DNA of 64,000 nt from Yeosuana sp043876835. GTDB taxonomy: Bacteria > Bacteroidota > Bacteroidia > Flavobacteriales > Flavobacteriaceae. The notes under the pieces were generated by a model. The model had not been told where the DNA came from, did no database searches, and was given only the letters and a program-made list of their open reading frames with translations. Where the stretch lies: NCBI RefSeq assembly GCF_043876835.1, contig NZ_JBAWJZ010000006.1:62001-126000 (forward strand). Reading direction: 5' to 3'. Positions 43,756 through 53,030 of this stretch are shown here, piece after piece. A program made the translations under genes and the position numbers. How positions within the stretch are numbered: the first letter of the stretch is position 1; every line of letters begins with the position of its first letter.

Positions 43756-45423
43756 TTAGCTTGTGTATTTTTTCTTTCTAAGATAATTGAAAAGGAAACC
43801 AAATATAGCCAATAACCCTAATGGTAGCAATATATTAAAGAGTTGCCAGCTCGTTTTTTGGCTCGCAATTTTTTGTTGATCCAAAAAGGCAACAGCAATT
43901 TCTTTTGAGCGAATGTTTATAAGTCCGTCATCATCCAATAAGTAATTCACAGCATTAAGCAAAAATTCTTTATTACCATAGGTTTGTCCTGTCCATCTAT
44001 CAAATCCTAATTCTTGAGGTTTATTTCTAACCACATCATTTTTTATAACATCACCATCTGATATTACAATCATTTTTGTTGGGATACTTTCATCTTTTTC
44101 ATCTGAAAGTTTAATTGGCTTTATTCTGTTTTTGTAAACAGAAGTAAATTTACCTTCCAATAAAACTGCAAGTGGTTGATTTCCTTTATTGAAAAGTGTT
44201 GGGTCTTGCTGTTCTGTAACAATATCCAAACTAATTTCACGTGGTGTACCTTCAATTTTTGTGAGCGGTGCACTTTCTAATAAAATTGTTTTTTTAATAT
44301 TGTTTTTTAACGTGTCCATTTGATTGGCAAAATCAAATTTTACCAGATTCAAATTATTTACAATAGGATGCGTACTATTGGTTGATGCTAATGGTGAATA
44401 TGGCCATTGCAAATGTTGAAATTGCGAATTACTACCTTCTCCTATAGCTAGTGTAATTGGAGCTGAGTAAAGCGAGCTTATCAATAATGGATTAATGCGC
44501 ACACCGTATTTAAAAAAGAAATCGGTTAAATTTAAATCCCTTGCTACGGCATATGTTTTACCAGATTCGTTATATAAGCTATCTTTTTCAATGGCTACCT
44601 CGTCAATAAGCCACAAACTTTTACCACCATTCATAGTGTATTGGTCAAGCACAAGTTTTTCTTCTTCAGAAAAAGTTTCTGTAGGTTTTGCAGAAATTAT
44701 TAAATCAAAAGCCTTTAACTCATTTAGAGATTTTTGGGCATTAACTGCAACACTATCTAAGGTAAAAGGGGCAATGTAATAGTATTCCCCAAGTTTTTTA
44801 ACAAAATCAAAAATGTAGTTATCATCTAATTCGCCATTACCTTTTAAAATAGCGATTTTTCGACGTTTAGGTTTTGTTAATTTGCTAAAAGCATCTGCAA
44901 ATGCATATTCTAAATGCTGAACAGAATTTGTAACTAATTCTTGTTGCGAAGCGCCAATTTTGTTTTTTACTAAAGAAATGGTGACGGTTTCATCATTATA
45001 ACTTGCCAATGCCCAAGGAAAAATAACTTCTTTTGTGCTTTTTCCGTTTTCTTGAACACTTAACTGCATTGGTGTTAACCCACGCTGACTTAGTTGTTGA
45101 ATATTTCTTTCGCGTGTGGTTTCATCTTCTAAAGGATTTATAAAATGGAAGATGATATTGCTGTTATTTGCTGAAAATTCTTCTAGTAATTGTTTTGTTT
45201 CTCTTTGAAGACGTTTAAATTCTGATGGAAAATCATTTCCTTCTAAAAAAACATCTATCACAATAGGGCTATTTACATCTTTAATGACATCTAAAGACGC
45301 TTCACTTAACGTGTAACGTTTATCATGTGTTAAATCAAATCGTTTAAAAACAAAACTGTTTAGGTAGTTAATTGCAATTAATACAACAATTAAAATGATG
45401 ATATGTTTACTATTTCTCTTCAA
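43756..45423 (-). CDS. gldG: gliding motility ABC transporter component GldG
   Basis: The 555-residue protein has an N-terminal membrane helix (about 10-27), a large periplasmic region of the ABC-type uncharacterised family (RFDLTHDKRYTLSEAS, VIDVFLEGNDFPSEF, SAKPTETFSEEE, LIDEVA) and a C-terminal membrane helix (about 530-548). This matches GldG of Flavobacteria, which acts with GldF (permease) and GldA (ATPase) in gliding motility and T9SS-related functions. It overlaps the upstream unknown gene by 14 bases. gldA is not in the window. Confidence 0.93.
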   Translation of the reverse strand: MKRNSKHIIILIVVLIAINYLNSFVFKRFDLTHDKRYTLSEASLDVIKDVNSPIVIDVFLEGNDFPSEFKRLQRETKQLLEEFSANNSNIIFHFINPLEDETTRERNIQQLSQRGLTPMQLSVQENGKSTKEVIFPWALASYNDETVTISLVKNKIGASQQELVTNSVQHLEYAFADAFSKLTKPKRRKIAILKGNGELDDNYIFDFVKKLGEYYYIAPFTLDSVAVNAQKSLNELKAFDLIISAKPTETFSEEEKLVLDQYTMNGGKSLWLIDEVAIEKDSLYNESGKTYAVARDLNLTDFFFKYGVRINPLLISSLYSAPITLAIGEGSNSQFQHLQWPYSPLASTNSTHPIVNNLNLVKFDFANQMDTLKNNIKKTILLESAPLTKIEGTPREISLDIVTEQQDPTLFNKGNQPLAVLLEGKFTSVYKNRIKPIKLSDEKDESIPTKMIVISDGDVIKNDVVRNKPQELGFDRWTGQTYGNKEFLLNAVNYLLDDDGLINIRSKEIAVAFLDQQKIASQKTSWQLFNILLPLGLLAIFGFLFNYLRKKKYTS

Positions 45424-45901
45424 AGGTCTTTTCTAATTGATATTGATGTGTATTGTAAACAACATTGTTTTTAAATTCTAACTCAATACATTCTTGCATC
45501 ATGTTAAAAGCACCTGGTTTGAAACCTAAATTATAGTTCCATTTTTCTGGTGAATTAGCTTTTATTGAATCGTCCCAACCATACCATTCACTTTTTCCCA
45601 ACATATTTTCAACTTCATTTTTATTTTTTCCAAAAAACAAACTGTCACGAATCATTTCATCACTCATTTCATAACGCAAAGCAGGTTTGGCTTTCCAATC
45701 TTCAGAATCAAAATATTTTTGATGGTGATAGCTGCTAAAGATGTTTATAAATGGATAAAACACATAAAAATAAACTATTGGAGTTAGTACGATACTTGTT
45801 AAAAATGTAACCCACTTACGTTTATCGATAGTGTTGGAAAACATCCAAACTAAAATAAAAACAACACCTAACAGAATAATAAAAACCGGAGTTATAATCA
45901 T
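45410..45901 (-). CDS. membrane-anchored protein encoded between gldF and gldG
   Basis: The 163-residue protein has two N-terminal membrane helices (about 3-22 and 32-55) and a soluble part. The soluble part contains KNEVENMLGKSEWYGWDDS followed by WNYNLGF, a pattern like BamE/SmpA lipoproteins (a motif-plus-Tyr-Leu-Gly strand). I know no named function. It overlaps gldG by 14 bases and begins four bases after the gldF stop, so it is translated with the gliding transporter genes and may be part of that complex. Confidence 0.78.
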   Translation of the reverse strand: MIITPVFIILLGVVFILVWMFSNTIDKRKWVTFLTSIVLTPIVYFYVFYPFINIFSSYHHQKYFDSEDWKAKPALRYEMSDEMIRDSLFFGKNKNEVENMLGKSEWYGWDDSIKANSPEKWNYNLGFKPGAFNMMQECIELEFKNNVVYNTHQYQLEKTFEEK

Positions 45902-45904
45902 ATA

Positions 45905-46615
45905 CTAATTTTTGAAATTTAATTTAGTTAATACAATAAAAAAAGCAGTGACACTTAAGAAATAAATGATATCTCTAGTATCTAAAACACCTCGACTCAT
46001 ACTTTTAAAATGGTAACTCATACCTAATTGTTCTATTAATGAGTTAGATGTAAAATCTGCAATGCCTTCAAAACCAATATAAAATAAAAAGCATAGCGAA
46101 AGTGCAATTAAAAAAGCTACAATTTGGTTTTCTGATAGGGTTGATGAAAAAACGCCTAACGCAGTATAAGATGTTATTAAAAATAACAATCCAAAATACG
46201 AACCTATGGTACTTCCAATGTCTAAATTTCCAATAGGATTACCTAATTTATAAACAGTATAAACATAAAGTAGAGTAGGTAGTAGTGCTATTATTATTAA
46301 TATAAGCGAGCCAAAATATTTACCCAAAACTATTTGCAATTTTGAGATTGGCTTTGTGAGTAAAAGCTCTAAAGTGCCTTGTTTTTTTTCATCAGAAAAA
46401 CTACGCATGGTTACTGCAGGAATTAAGAACATTAAAATCCAAGGAGCAATTAAAAAGAACGATGACAAATCGGCAAAACCATAATCCAAAATATTAAAAT
46501 CGCCTTTGAAAACCCATAGGAATAAACCATTAAGCAATAAAAATATGGTAATTACTAAATATCCTATTGGAGATGAGAAAAATGTGTTTATTTCTTTTTT
46601 TAAAATGGCAAACAT
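45905..46615 (-). CDS. gldF: gliding motility ABC transporter permease GldF
   Basis: The 236-residue protein has six membrane helices and the features of ABC-2 type permeases: KKEINTFFSSPIGYL at the N-terminus, SFSDEKKQGTLELLLTKPIS in the first loop, and KYFGSL. It matches GldF of Flavobacteria by content and by its gldG neighbour. It should form the membrane channel for the GldA ATPase. Confidence 0.93.
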   Translation of the reverse strand: MFAILKKEINTFFSSPIGYLVITIFLLLNGLFLWVFKGDFNILDYGFADLSSFFLIAPWILMFLIPAVTMRSFSDEKKQGTLELLLTKPISKLQIVLGKYFGSLILIIIALLPTLLYVYTVYKLGNPIGNLDIGSTIGSYFGLLFLITSYTALGVFSSTLSENQIVAFLIALSLCFLFYIGFEGIADFTSNSLIEQLGMSYHFKSMSRGVLDTRDIIYFLSVTAFFIVLTKLNFKN

Positions 46616-46647
46616 TTATGTTTATTAAAGTTTAGTTTTAAAAATTA

Positions 46648-46944
46648 TTAAATAAGGGTATTAATTTTGTCAACACTCCAGGCTTCAGGTTTAGCGTTAA
46701 AAAACGGTTTTGTTTTAGACCATACACTTTTAAATAAATCTGATTGTCTGTAATTTTCTAAATTGCTTTCAGATTCCCAATAACTGTAAGTGAAAAATAT
46801 ATTTGGATTGTTTTTATCCCTGTAAAGTTCTAATAAACTACATCCTTTAAAATTTCTTATTTTGTTTTTGTTTTCATCAAAATTAGTCAGAAATGCATTG
46901 ATATGTTCTTCCAAAAAACTCATTTTTACAATTCTTACAAACAT
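46648..46944 (-). CDS. antibiotic biosynthesis monooxygenase (ABM) domain protein
   Basis: The start is the second Met (complement at 46942-46944), giving MFVRIVKMSFLEEHI as in Flavobacterial homologues. The 98-residue protein has the ABM ferredoxin-like fold: CSLLELYRDKNNPNIFFTYS, then YWESESNLENYRQSDLF and SVWSKTKPFF. The family includes cofactor-free monooxygenases and haem-degrading enzymes; the substrate is unknown. It is next to the SAM hydroxide adenosyltransferase gene (eight bases apart). Confidence 0.85.
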   Translation of the reverse strand: MFVRIVKMSFLEEHINAFLTNFDENKNKIRNFKGCSLLELYRDKNNPNIFFTYSYWESESNLENYRQSDLFKSVWSKTKPFFNAKPEAWSVDKINTLI

Positions 46945-46951
46945 ACTCAAT

Positions 46952-47788
46952 TTATTCTTTTATAAAATTAATTGTAACAGTGTCCATTAAATTGAGCCCC
47001 ATTAAAGTAGAGGCGCTTCCAACAGTAGCACTGTTGCTTTTATAAACTGCAATTTCCAAATAGTTACTGGAGTTGAAAACCACCAAACCTCTTCCTTCAT
47101 CATGGCGTCTATCTTCTGGAATATCAAAGTTTACAAAATCACTGTATTTTCTGTGTATGGTTTTGAATTTGTAATTCCTTGCTGAAATTTCAAAATCCCT
47201 ACTTTTTTGAATGTTTTCAAAGAAAGACTTTTTAATATTTGTAATCACATTTCCGTAGTTGTCAATGTAAATAATACTTCCAATAATTTGAGATTTATCT
47301 TCATTAACGTAAGGAACAATATTTTTTATTGGTTTAATTTCAGAAATTGTTTTGCCTACCACTTCAAGAGTGCCGCCTCTGGCAATATGACACGCCACTT
47401 TTACAAATACATCAAGAACTGGAAAACTGGTTTGAATTTTATCGTGAATATTTATTTCAACAATTTTTTCAGGAACAATTTCCGAACAAATCATGCTCAT
47501 AATACCATTATTTGCACAAATAAAAAAATGGTCGTCAAGCTTAACGGCAATATGTTTGTTTTCTGGATTTAGCTCAGAATCAATACCAATTAAATGAATG
47601 GTTCCTTTAGGGAAACTACTGTAAGCATTTTGAATTACATAAGCAGCTTCTGAAATGTTGAAAGGTGAAATAGAATGTGAGATATCAACAATTCTTATTT
47701 CTGGCATTTCACTGTAAATAGCTCCTTTTATCGCACCAGCAAAGTGATCTTTTTCACCAAAATCAGTCGTTAATGTGATAATCGCCAT
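46952..47788 (-). CDS. SAM hydroxide adenosyltransferase (DUF62 family)
   Basis: The 278-residue enzyme splits S-adenosylmethionine with water-derived hydroxide to adenosine and methionine. The N-terminal motif is ITLTTDFGEKDHFAGAIKG, then DISHSISPFNI, GTIHLIGIDSELNPEN and ANNGIMS. The C-terminal beta domain (about 180-278) ends in GSASTLMGLNL. The family's RxxR-like and His motifs are around HRKYSDF. It is divergent from phoH across a 108-base gap that contains a promoter-like element. Confidence 0.9.
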   Translation of the reverse strand: MAIITLTTDFGEKDHFAGAIKGAIYSEMPEIRIVDISHSISPFNISEAAYVIQNAYSSFPKGTIHLIGIDSELNPENKHIAVKLDDHFFICANNGIMSMICSEIVPEKIVEINIHDKIQTSFPVLDVFVKVACHIARGGTLEVVGKTISEIKPIKNIVPYVNEDKSQIIGSIIYIDNYGNVITNIKKSFFENIQKSRDFEISARNYKFKTIHRKYSDFVNFDIPEDRRHDEGRGLVVFNSSNYLEIAVYKSNSATVGSASTLMGLNLMDTVTINFIKE

Positions 47789-47836
47789 GTTTAAAATTGT
47801 TGATATGTTTTTAATGAGACCTCAATCAAATTTATG

Positions 47837-47844
47837 TATTTTTG
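47837..47844 (+). promoter_or_regulatory. -7 element of the phoH-purC unit
   Basis: An exact TAnnTTTG (TATTTTTG) lies 52 bases before the phoH start. The upstream TTG element is not clear at the ideal distance. Confidence 0.45.
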
Positions 47845-47896
47845 AGTTTTACAAAACTAATAAATCATTTCATCTGAGTAAACTTTATTTAGGTTT

Positions 47897-48886
47897 ATGT
47901 TTGATGAATTTTCAAAACAAAAACAAAAGCCTTTGAACGAAATTATTATTGAACTTGAAGAGATTTCTCCAAAAGAATTTTTCGGAGATCACAACACAAA
48001 CATTGAACTACTAAAAAAATATTTTCCCAAACTAAAAATCGTAGCTAGAGGTAATAAAGTGACAGCTTTTGGAGATGAAGAACTTCTTGAGGAATTTGAC
48101 AGAAGAATTACCATGCTTTTGAAACATTTTGCTAAGTATAATAAATTAGATGAAAATACTATAGAGCGTGTTTTAACAAGTCAAAGTAGTGATGATTATT
48201 CAACATCGCATCAAAGTGGTGAAGTATTAGTTCATGGTGTTGGCGGAAAGTTGATAAAGGCTCAGACTGCTAACCAGAGAAAACTGGTTGAAAGCATGCG
48301 TAAAAACGATATGGTTTTTGCAATTGGGCCAGCAGGTACAGGAAAAACATATACTGGTGTTGCTTTAGCAGTTCAAGCTTTAAAGAACAAAGAAGTTAAG
48401 CGTATTATTTTAACAAGGCCAGCAGTTGAAGCAGGAGAGAATTTAGGGTTTTTGCCAGGAGATTTAAAAGAAAAATTAGACCCTTACATGCAACCATTGT
48501 ACGATGCTTTGCGTGATATGATACCAGCTGAAAAACTGGCTATGTATATTGAAAATGGCACCATCCAAATAGCGCCTTTGGCTTTTATGCGTGGAAGAAC
48601 ATTAGATAATGCCTTTGTGATTTTAGACGAAGGGCAGAACACAACCCATAATCAAATGAAAATGTTCTTAACCAGAATGGGGAAAAATGCCAAGTTTTTA
48701 CTAACAGGTGATCCTGGACAGATAGATTTACCTAGACGTACTATTTCTGGTTTAAAAGAGGCTTTGTTAATATTAAAAAATGTTGAAGGCGTTGGTATGA
48801 TATTTTTAGATGACAAAGATGTAATTCGTCATAAATTAGTTAAAAAGGTTATTGAAGCTTATAAAAGTATTGAAAACAGAGAGTAA
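47897..48886 (+). CDS. phoH: PhoH family ATPase
   Basis: The 329-residue protein has a KH-like N-terminal region (about 30-85) and an AAA-type ATPase with Walker A GPAGTGKTYTG, ILTRPAVEAGENLGFLPGD, ILDEGQNTT (Walker B) and TGDPGQIDLPR. It is probably an RNA-linked ATPase or helicase. Its TAA stop overlaps the purC ATG by one base (TAATG), so the two are translationally coupled. Confidence 0.94.
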   Translation: MFDEFSKQKQKPLNEIIIELEEISPKEFFGDHNTNIELLKKYFPKLKIVARGNKVTAFGDEELLEEFDRRITMLLKHFAKYNKLDENTIERVLTSQSSDDYSTSHQSGEVLVHGVGGKLIKAQTANQRKLVESMRKNDMVFAIGPAGTGKTYTGVALAVQALKNKEVKRIILTRPAVEAGENLGFLPGDLKEKLDPYMQPLYDALRDMIPAEKLAMYIENGTIQIAPLAFMRGRTLDNAFVILDEGQNTTHNQMKMFLTRMGKNAKFLLTGDPGQIDLPRRTISGLKEALLILKNVEGVGMIFLDDKDVIRHKLVKKVIEAYKSIENRE

Positions 48887-49842
48887 TGAGTAATACAATT
48901 ATTGACACCAATTTTAATTTTCCTGGACAAGTAAGTGTTTATAAAGGAAAGGTTAGAGAAGTATATAATATAAACAATAACTTGTTGGTAATGATCGCTA
49001 CCGATAGGTTATCGGCTTTTGATGTTGTCATGCCCAAAGGAATTCCTTATAAAGGGCAGATTTTAAATCAAATTGCTACTAAATTTATGTCTCAAACAGA
49101 AGATTTGGTACCAAATTGGTTGATTGCTACTCCAGATCCAAATGTGGCAGTTGGGCATTTATGCGAACCTTTTAAAGTTGAAATGGTGATACGTGGTTAC
49201 ATGTCTGGTCATGCAGCACGCGAATATAAAGCAGGCAAAAGAATGCTTTGTGGTGTTGAATTGCCTGAAGGCATGAAGGAAAATGATAAGTTTCCTGAGC
49301 CAATTATAACTCCGGCAACAAAAGCAGAAATGGGTGATCATGACGAAGATATTTCAAGAGAAGGTATTTTAAGTCGTGGAATTGTTTCTGAAGCTGATTA
49401 TTTGGTTTTAGAAGATTATACTCATAAACTTTTTAACAGAGGAACAGAAATAGCGGCTTCAAGAGGTTTGATTTTAGTAGACACTAAATATGAATTTGGA
49501 AAAACTAAAGAAGGCAAAATTGTTTTGATTGATGAAATACATACACCAGATTCTTCTCGTTATTTTTATGCAGATGGTTATCAGGAAAGACAAGACAGGG
49601 GTGAGGCTCAAAAACAATTGTCAAAAGAGTTTGTGCGACAATGGTTAATCAGTAATAATTTTCAAGGGTTAAAAGGACAAACAGTTCCTTTTATGAGTGA
49701 TGAATATATTGAAACAGTTTCTGAAAGATATATCGAGCTTTATGAAAATATTATGGGGGAAACTTTTGTTAAAGCAGATGTTAGCAATATTCAAGAGCGA
49801 ATTGAAGCCAATGTAAATGTATTTTTAAAAAACTATAATTAA
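48886..49842 (+). CDS. purC: phosphoribosylaminoimidazole-succinocarboxamide synthase
   Basis: The 318-residue enzyme joins aspartate to CAIR in purine synthesis. Motifs include GKVREVYN, ATDRLSAFDVVMPKGIPYKG, VIRGYMSGHAAREY, LVDTKYEFGK and DEIHTPDSSRYF. Length matches the longer type used by Bacteroidetes. It is convergent with the acyltransferase gene, overlapping by four bases at the stop codons. Confidence 0.95.
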   Translation: MSNTIIDTNFNFPGQVSVYKGKVREVYNINNNLLVMIATDRLSAFDVVMPKGIPYKGQILNQIATKFMSQTEDLVPNWLIATPDPNVAVGHLCEPFKVEMVIRGYMSGHAAREYKAGKRMLCGVELPEGMKENDKFPEPIITPATKAEMGDHDEDISREGILSRGIVSEADYLVLEDYTHKLFNRGTEIAASRGLILVDTKYEFGKTKEGKIVLIDEIHTPDSSRYFYADGYQERQDRGEAQKQLSKEFVRQWLISNNFQGLKGQTVPFMSDEYIETVSERYIELYENIMGETFVKADVSNIQERIEANVNVFLKNYN

Positions 49843-50957
49843 GCTTCGTCTAAGCCATCATCAGTTTTTCTGTTTTTTACCAAATGTAAAAAGCGTCTTA
49901 GATGTTTATAAATAAAGGCATTTGTTTTTCCACCATAAAAAACTATCAAACAAACTGAAATCATAAATGTTATTGCACCGGCAATAGCTTGCCAGGGTTC
50001 TAATGATTTATCTAAAAAACGTTTTAATCCTAAGCCGGTAAAACTTCCATATATTATAATAAAATGGACGACATAGATTGATAAAGTCTTCTCTCCAATT
50101 TTAGTTATTATGGATTGTTTTAAAAAATTTTCAAAAGCATAAAAGAAAGCAAATAACAATAAAACGTTTCCTAGCCTTGTAAACAGATAATTATAATTAG
50201 CACTTCTTTCAAACAATTCAAAATCAGTTAAATAATATAATTCATGTAAAGCGAAAGTTGATAAAAAAATTAAAAAAATACCGCTTGAAATAAAACCAGT
50301 CAGCACAATTTTTTTGAAGTTTGGTTTATGCGGATATTTAAAGAAAATGGTTGCAATTACTCCGCCATAAGCCATATATCCAAACCAGGGTAAAATGGTA
50401 AATATAGATCCGTTGGCTATAGTCATGTAGTTTGCAAAAAACTGTGGCACACCTTCTAAAGTTATAGTTCTGTAAAGGGGTTCTGTTATGAAACAAACAA
50501 AACCAATAATAAAAAGTATAAAAGCTAATACACCACTGTTTTTTCGGGTTAAAAGATATAAACCTATTAATATTATTAACGATAAACCAATACACTGTAA
50601 TACATCAATTACTAATATGTAATAGTTAAAATAACCACTTAACCAATCTTTTAAATTTAAACGCAATAAATAGCCAATGCCTATAAGCATTAAACCTCTT
50701 GTTAGCCCTTTTTTAATTCTTTTTTTGTCTGTTCCTTTTGCTTTTGCTTTGAACAATAAGTATAAAAAAACCAAACCGGAAATAGTGAAAAAAGTAGGAG
50801 CGGTGATACCTCTGAAATAAAACCATATATTAAAAGCTGTATAAGACGTGTCTTTATAAATTGGTTTTAATAAAGTATCTATGAAATGCCCCTGAAGCAT
50901 CATTAGAATAGCAAATGCCCTAACAGCATCAATGAAGTATAATCGATTTGTATTCAA
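49839..50957 (-). CDS. membrane acyltransferase (DUF1624/HGSNAT-like)
   Basis: The 372-residue protein has about ten membrane helices. The N-terminus reads YFIDAVRAFAILMMLQGHFIDTLL, with the catalytic-type His after GQ (QGH) found in heparan-alpha-glucosaminide N-acetyltransferase-like and acyltransferase-3 families. TISGLVFLYLL and FGYMAYGG also fit. It probably transfers an acyl group to a sugar or lipid at the membrane. Substrate unknown; no polysaccharide cluster is nearby. Confidence 0.82.
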   Translation of the reverse strand: MNTNRLYFIDAVRAFAILMMLQGHFIDTLLKPIYKDTSYTAFNIWFYFRGITAPTFFTISGLVFLYLLFKAKAKGTDKKRIKKGLTRGLMLIGIGYLLRLNLKDWLSGYFNYYILVIDVLQCIGLSLIILIGLYLLTRKNSGVLAFILFIIGFVCFITEPLYRTITLEGVPQFFANYMTIANGSIFTILPWFGYMAYGGVIATIFFKYPHKPNFKKIVLTGFISSGIFLIFLSTFALHELYYLTDFELFERSANYNYLFTRLGNVLLLFAFFYAFENFLKQSIITKIGEKTLSIYVVHFIIIYGSFTGLGLKRFLDKSLEPWQAIAGAITFMISVCLIVFYGGKTNAFIYKHLRRFLHLVKNRKTDDGLDEA

Positions 50958-51011
50958 ATGGTACTAGTTTGTCGGGTTAAATATAATCTAAATAATTAAA
51001 GTTAAATACAT

Positions 51012-51025
51012 CTAAAATAATATAT
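51012..51025. promoter_or_regulatory. possible operator box upstream of the AGCS gene
   Basis: CTAAAATAATATAT matches exactly 14 of the 16 bases of the second box in front of the InsA-like gene (52595-52610). It lies 31 bases before the AGCS start. The sequence is very AT-rich, so a chance match cannot be excluded. Confidence 0.3.
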
Positions 51026-51056
51026 TTATAAAATAAAAATGAAACAAAATTAATAC

Positions 51057-52415
51057 ATGGAACAATTTTTTGAGAAATTCTCGTCTTACGCTTGGGGTTT
51101 GCCTTTAGTAATATTATTAATAGGTGGTGGGCTATATCTTTTGGTTTTATCTAAATTTTTACCATTCAGATATATAGGTCATGCCATTCAGGTGCTAAGA
51201 GGTAAATATGATGACCCTGATGATCCAGGACAGATCAGTCATTTTAAAGCGTTGTCAACAGCGTTATCTTCGACAATTGGTATGGGAAATATTGCTGGAG
51301 TAGCTGTGGCGATTTCTATAGGAGGGCCAGGAGCCATGTTTTGGATGTGGGTAAGTGCTGTTGTAGGGATGTCTACTAAGTTTTTCACGTCGACATTGGC
51401 TATTATGTTTAGAGGTAAAGACAGTGCAGGTGTTTTGCAAGGAGGTCCAATGTATTTTATTGTTGAAGGTTTAGGGAAATCATGGAAACCTTTAGCAATC
51501 ATGTTTAGTTTTTTTGGTATGATTGGTGTTTTACCTGTTGTAAATGTTAATCAATTAACACAAGCCATTAACGATATTGTTTTAATTCCAAATGGAGTTG
51601 CTGTTGGTTTTAAAACAAATGTAGTGATTGCATTTATATTGGTAATTTCAACTTCTATTGTTATTATAGGTGGTTTGAAAAGTATAAGTAGTGTTGCATC
51701 TAAAATGGTGCCTACTATGGTAATTCTGTACTTTATTTTGGTGTTAATCATTTTGATTGCAAATTATGAAGTAGTCCCAAAATATTTTTTAATGATTTTC
51801 ACAGATGCATTTGCAGCCGACAATTTTAAAGGAGATCCTTTTCTAGGCGGGCTTTTTGGAGCCTTGGTTTTATTAGGAATTAGACGTGGCGCTTTTTCAA
51901 ATGAAGCAGGTATTGGTACAGCCCCTATGGCTCATGGAGCCGCTAAAACAGATGAGCCAGTACGTGAAGGTTTAGTAGCTATGTTAGGACCCGCAATAGA
52001 TACGCTTGTTGTTTGTTCATTAACGGCATTGGCTATTTTAGTAACCGGAGTATGGGAAACTACATCAAACAATGGAGTTAGTTTAACAGCTTCTGCTTTT
52101 GAAGCCACTATGCCAGTATATGGTAAATATTTACTTATGGTATGTGTGCTTATTTTTAGTGTTTCATCCTTATTTTCATATTCTTATTATGGAACAAAAT
52201 GTTTATCCTTTTTAATTGGAGACGATAAAAAGCACTATTTCAATTACTTCTATATATTAAGTATTATTATTGCTGTTATGACTCCGTTTAGCATGATGTT
52301 AAACTTAATAGATGGTGTTTTTGCATTAATGGCAATACCTACAATGGTTAGCACATTAATTTTAGCTCCAAAAGTTATTGTGGAGTTTAAAAAATATAAA
52401 GCAAAAATTAATTAA
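51057..52415 (+). CDS. sodium:alanine symporter family protein (AGCS)
   Basis: The 452-residue carrier has about ten membrane helices and the AGCS signature regions: IGMGNIAGVAVAISIGGPGA, FTSTLAIMFRGKD, GGPMYFIVEGLGK and GAFSNEAGIGTAPMAHGAAK. It should take up alanine, glycine or related small amino acids with sodium. It is a single gene followed by the InsA-like regulator 195 bases later; one box similar to those around that regulator lies in its promoter region. Confidence 0.92.
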   Translation: MEQFFEKFSSYAWGLPLVILLIGGGLYLLVLSKFLPFRYIGHAIQVLRGKYDDPDDPGQISHFKALSTALSSTIGMGNIAGVAVAISIGGPGAMFWMWVSAVVGMSTKFFTSTLAIMFRGKDSAGVLQGGPMYFIVEGLGKSWKPLAIMFSFFGMIGVLPVVNVNQLTQAINDIVLIPNGVAVGFKTNVVIAFILVISTSIVIIGGLKSISSVASKMVPTMVILYFILVLIILIANYEVVPKYFLMIFTDAFAADNFKGDPFLGGLFGALVLLGIRRGAFSNEAGIGTAPMAHGAAKTDEPVREGLVAMLGPAIDTLVVCSLTALAILVTGVWETTSNNGVSLTASAFEATMPVYGKYLLMVCVLIFSVSSLFSYSYYGTKCLSFLIGDDKKHYFNYFYILSIIIAVMTPFSMMLNLIDGVFALMAIPTMVSTLILAPKVIVEFKKYKAKIN

Positions 52416-52575
52416 TATATAATCTATATTAAACTGAATATAAGATTTATTTTAAAGCACTACCTTATCCTAAATTAATTAGTTCTTAAGATAAATTATA
52501 GAGATAAGCTGTTTTTTATTTTAAAACAATTTTTTTACTTTTTGTGCTTAATGGTTAATTCTGTTTGATTTTTTG

Positions 52576-52610
52576 TGCTAAATTAATATATTTATGCTAA
52601 AATAATATAT
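52576..52610 (+). repeat. direct pair of TGCTAAAWTAATATAT boxes
   Basis: Two 16-base boxes at 52576-52591 and 52595-52610 differ at one base and are 19 bases apart. The second touches the start codon of the InsA-like gene. A weaker third unit (GTGCTTAAT) starts near 52544. The position suits an operator for autoregulation. Confidence 0.6.
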
Positions 52611-53030
52611 ATGAATATTGATCTTTGTCCAAACTGTGGTTCAAGTACTTATACTAAAAGCGGAATTATTAATGATCGTCAACGTTATAAATGCAAAAAG
52701 TGTGGATATTATTTCTCTGTAAATAAAGTAGGGAAAAAAATTGATGATTATTATGTGAATAAGGCGTTACAGTTATATTTAGAAGGATTAACCTATAGAG
52801 AAATTGAACGTATTTTAGGAATCTCTCATGTAAGTATTATGAACTGGGTTAAGAAGTATAATATAAAAAGACCTTTGAATACAAACTATCATCCTACTTA
52901 TAAAATTTTGAATGGAAATGAGCTTTCAAATTATTTTCAAAACCCAAAAAATTTATCTGGCGCAGGAGTTTTGGTAACCGAGCTTGGTGATAAGTTTATG
53001 CTTATAAAATGGGAGCGTTTCAGGGATTAA
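52611..53030 (+). CDS. IS1-InsA-like zinc-ribbon/HTH protein, probable domesticated regulator
   Basis: The 139-residue protein has an N-terminal zinc ribbon with four Cys in two pairs (CPNCGSS and YKCKKCGYYF) and a helix-turn-helix of the InsA kind (EGLTYREIERILGISHVSIMNWVKKY). The remaining 45 residues form a C-terminal tail. IS1 elements have an InsA like this plus an InsB transposase; no InsB or DDE frame follows. It is framed by four similar AT-rich boxes and sits at the head of an acetate-uptake region, so I infer a DNA-binding regulator derived from a transposase part. Confidence 0.78.
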   Translation: MNIDLCPNCGSSTYTKSGIINDRQRYKCKKCGYYFSVNKVGKKIDDYYVNKALQLYLEGLTYREIERILGISHVSIMNWVKKYNIKRPLNTNYHPTYKILNGNELSNYFQNPKNLSGAGVLVTELGDKFMLIKWERFRD

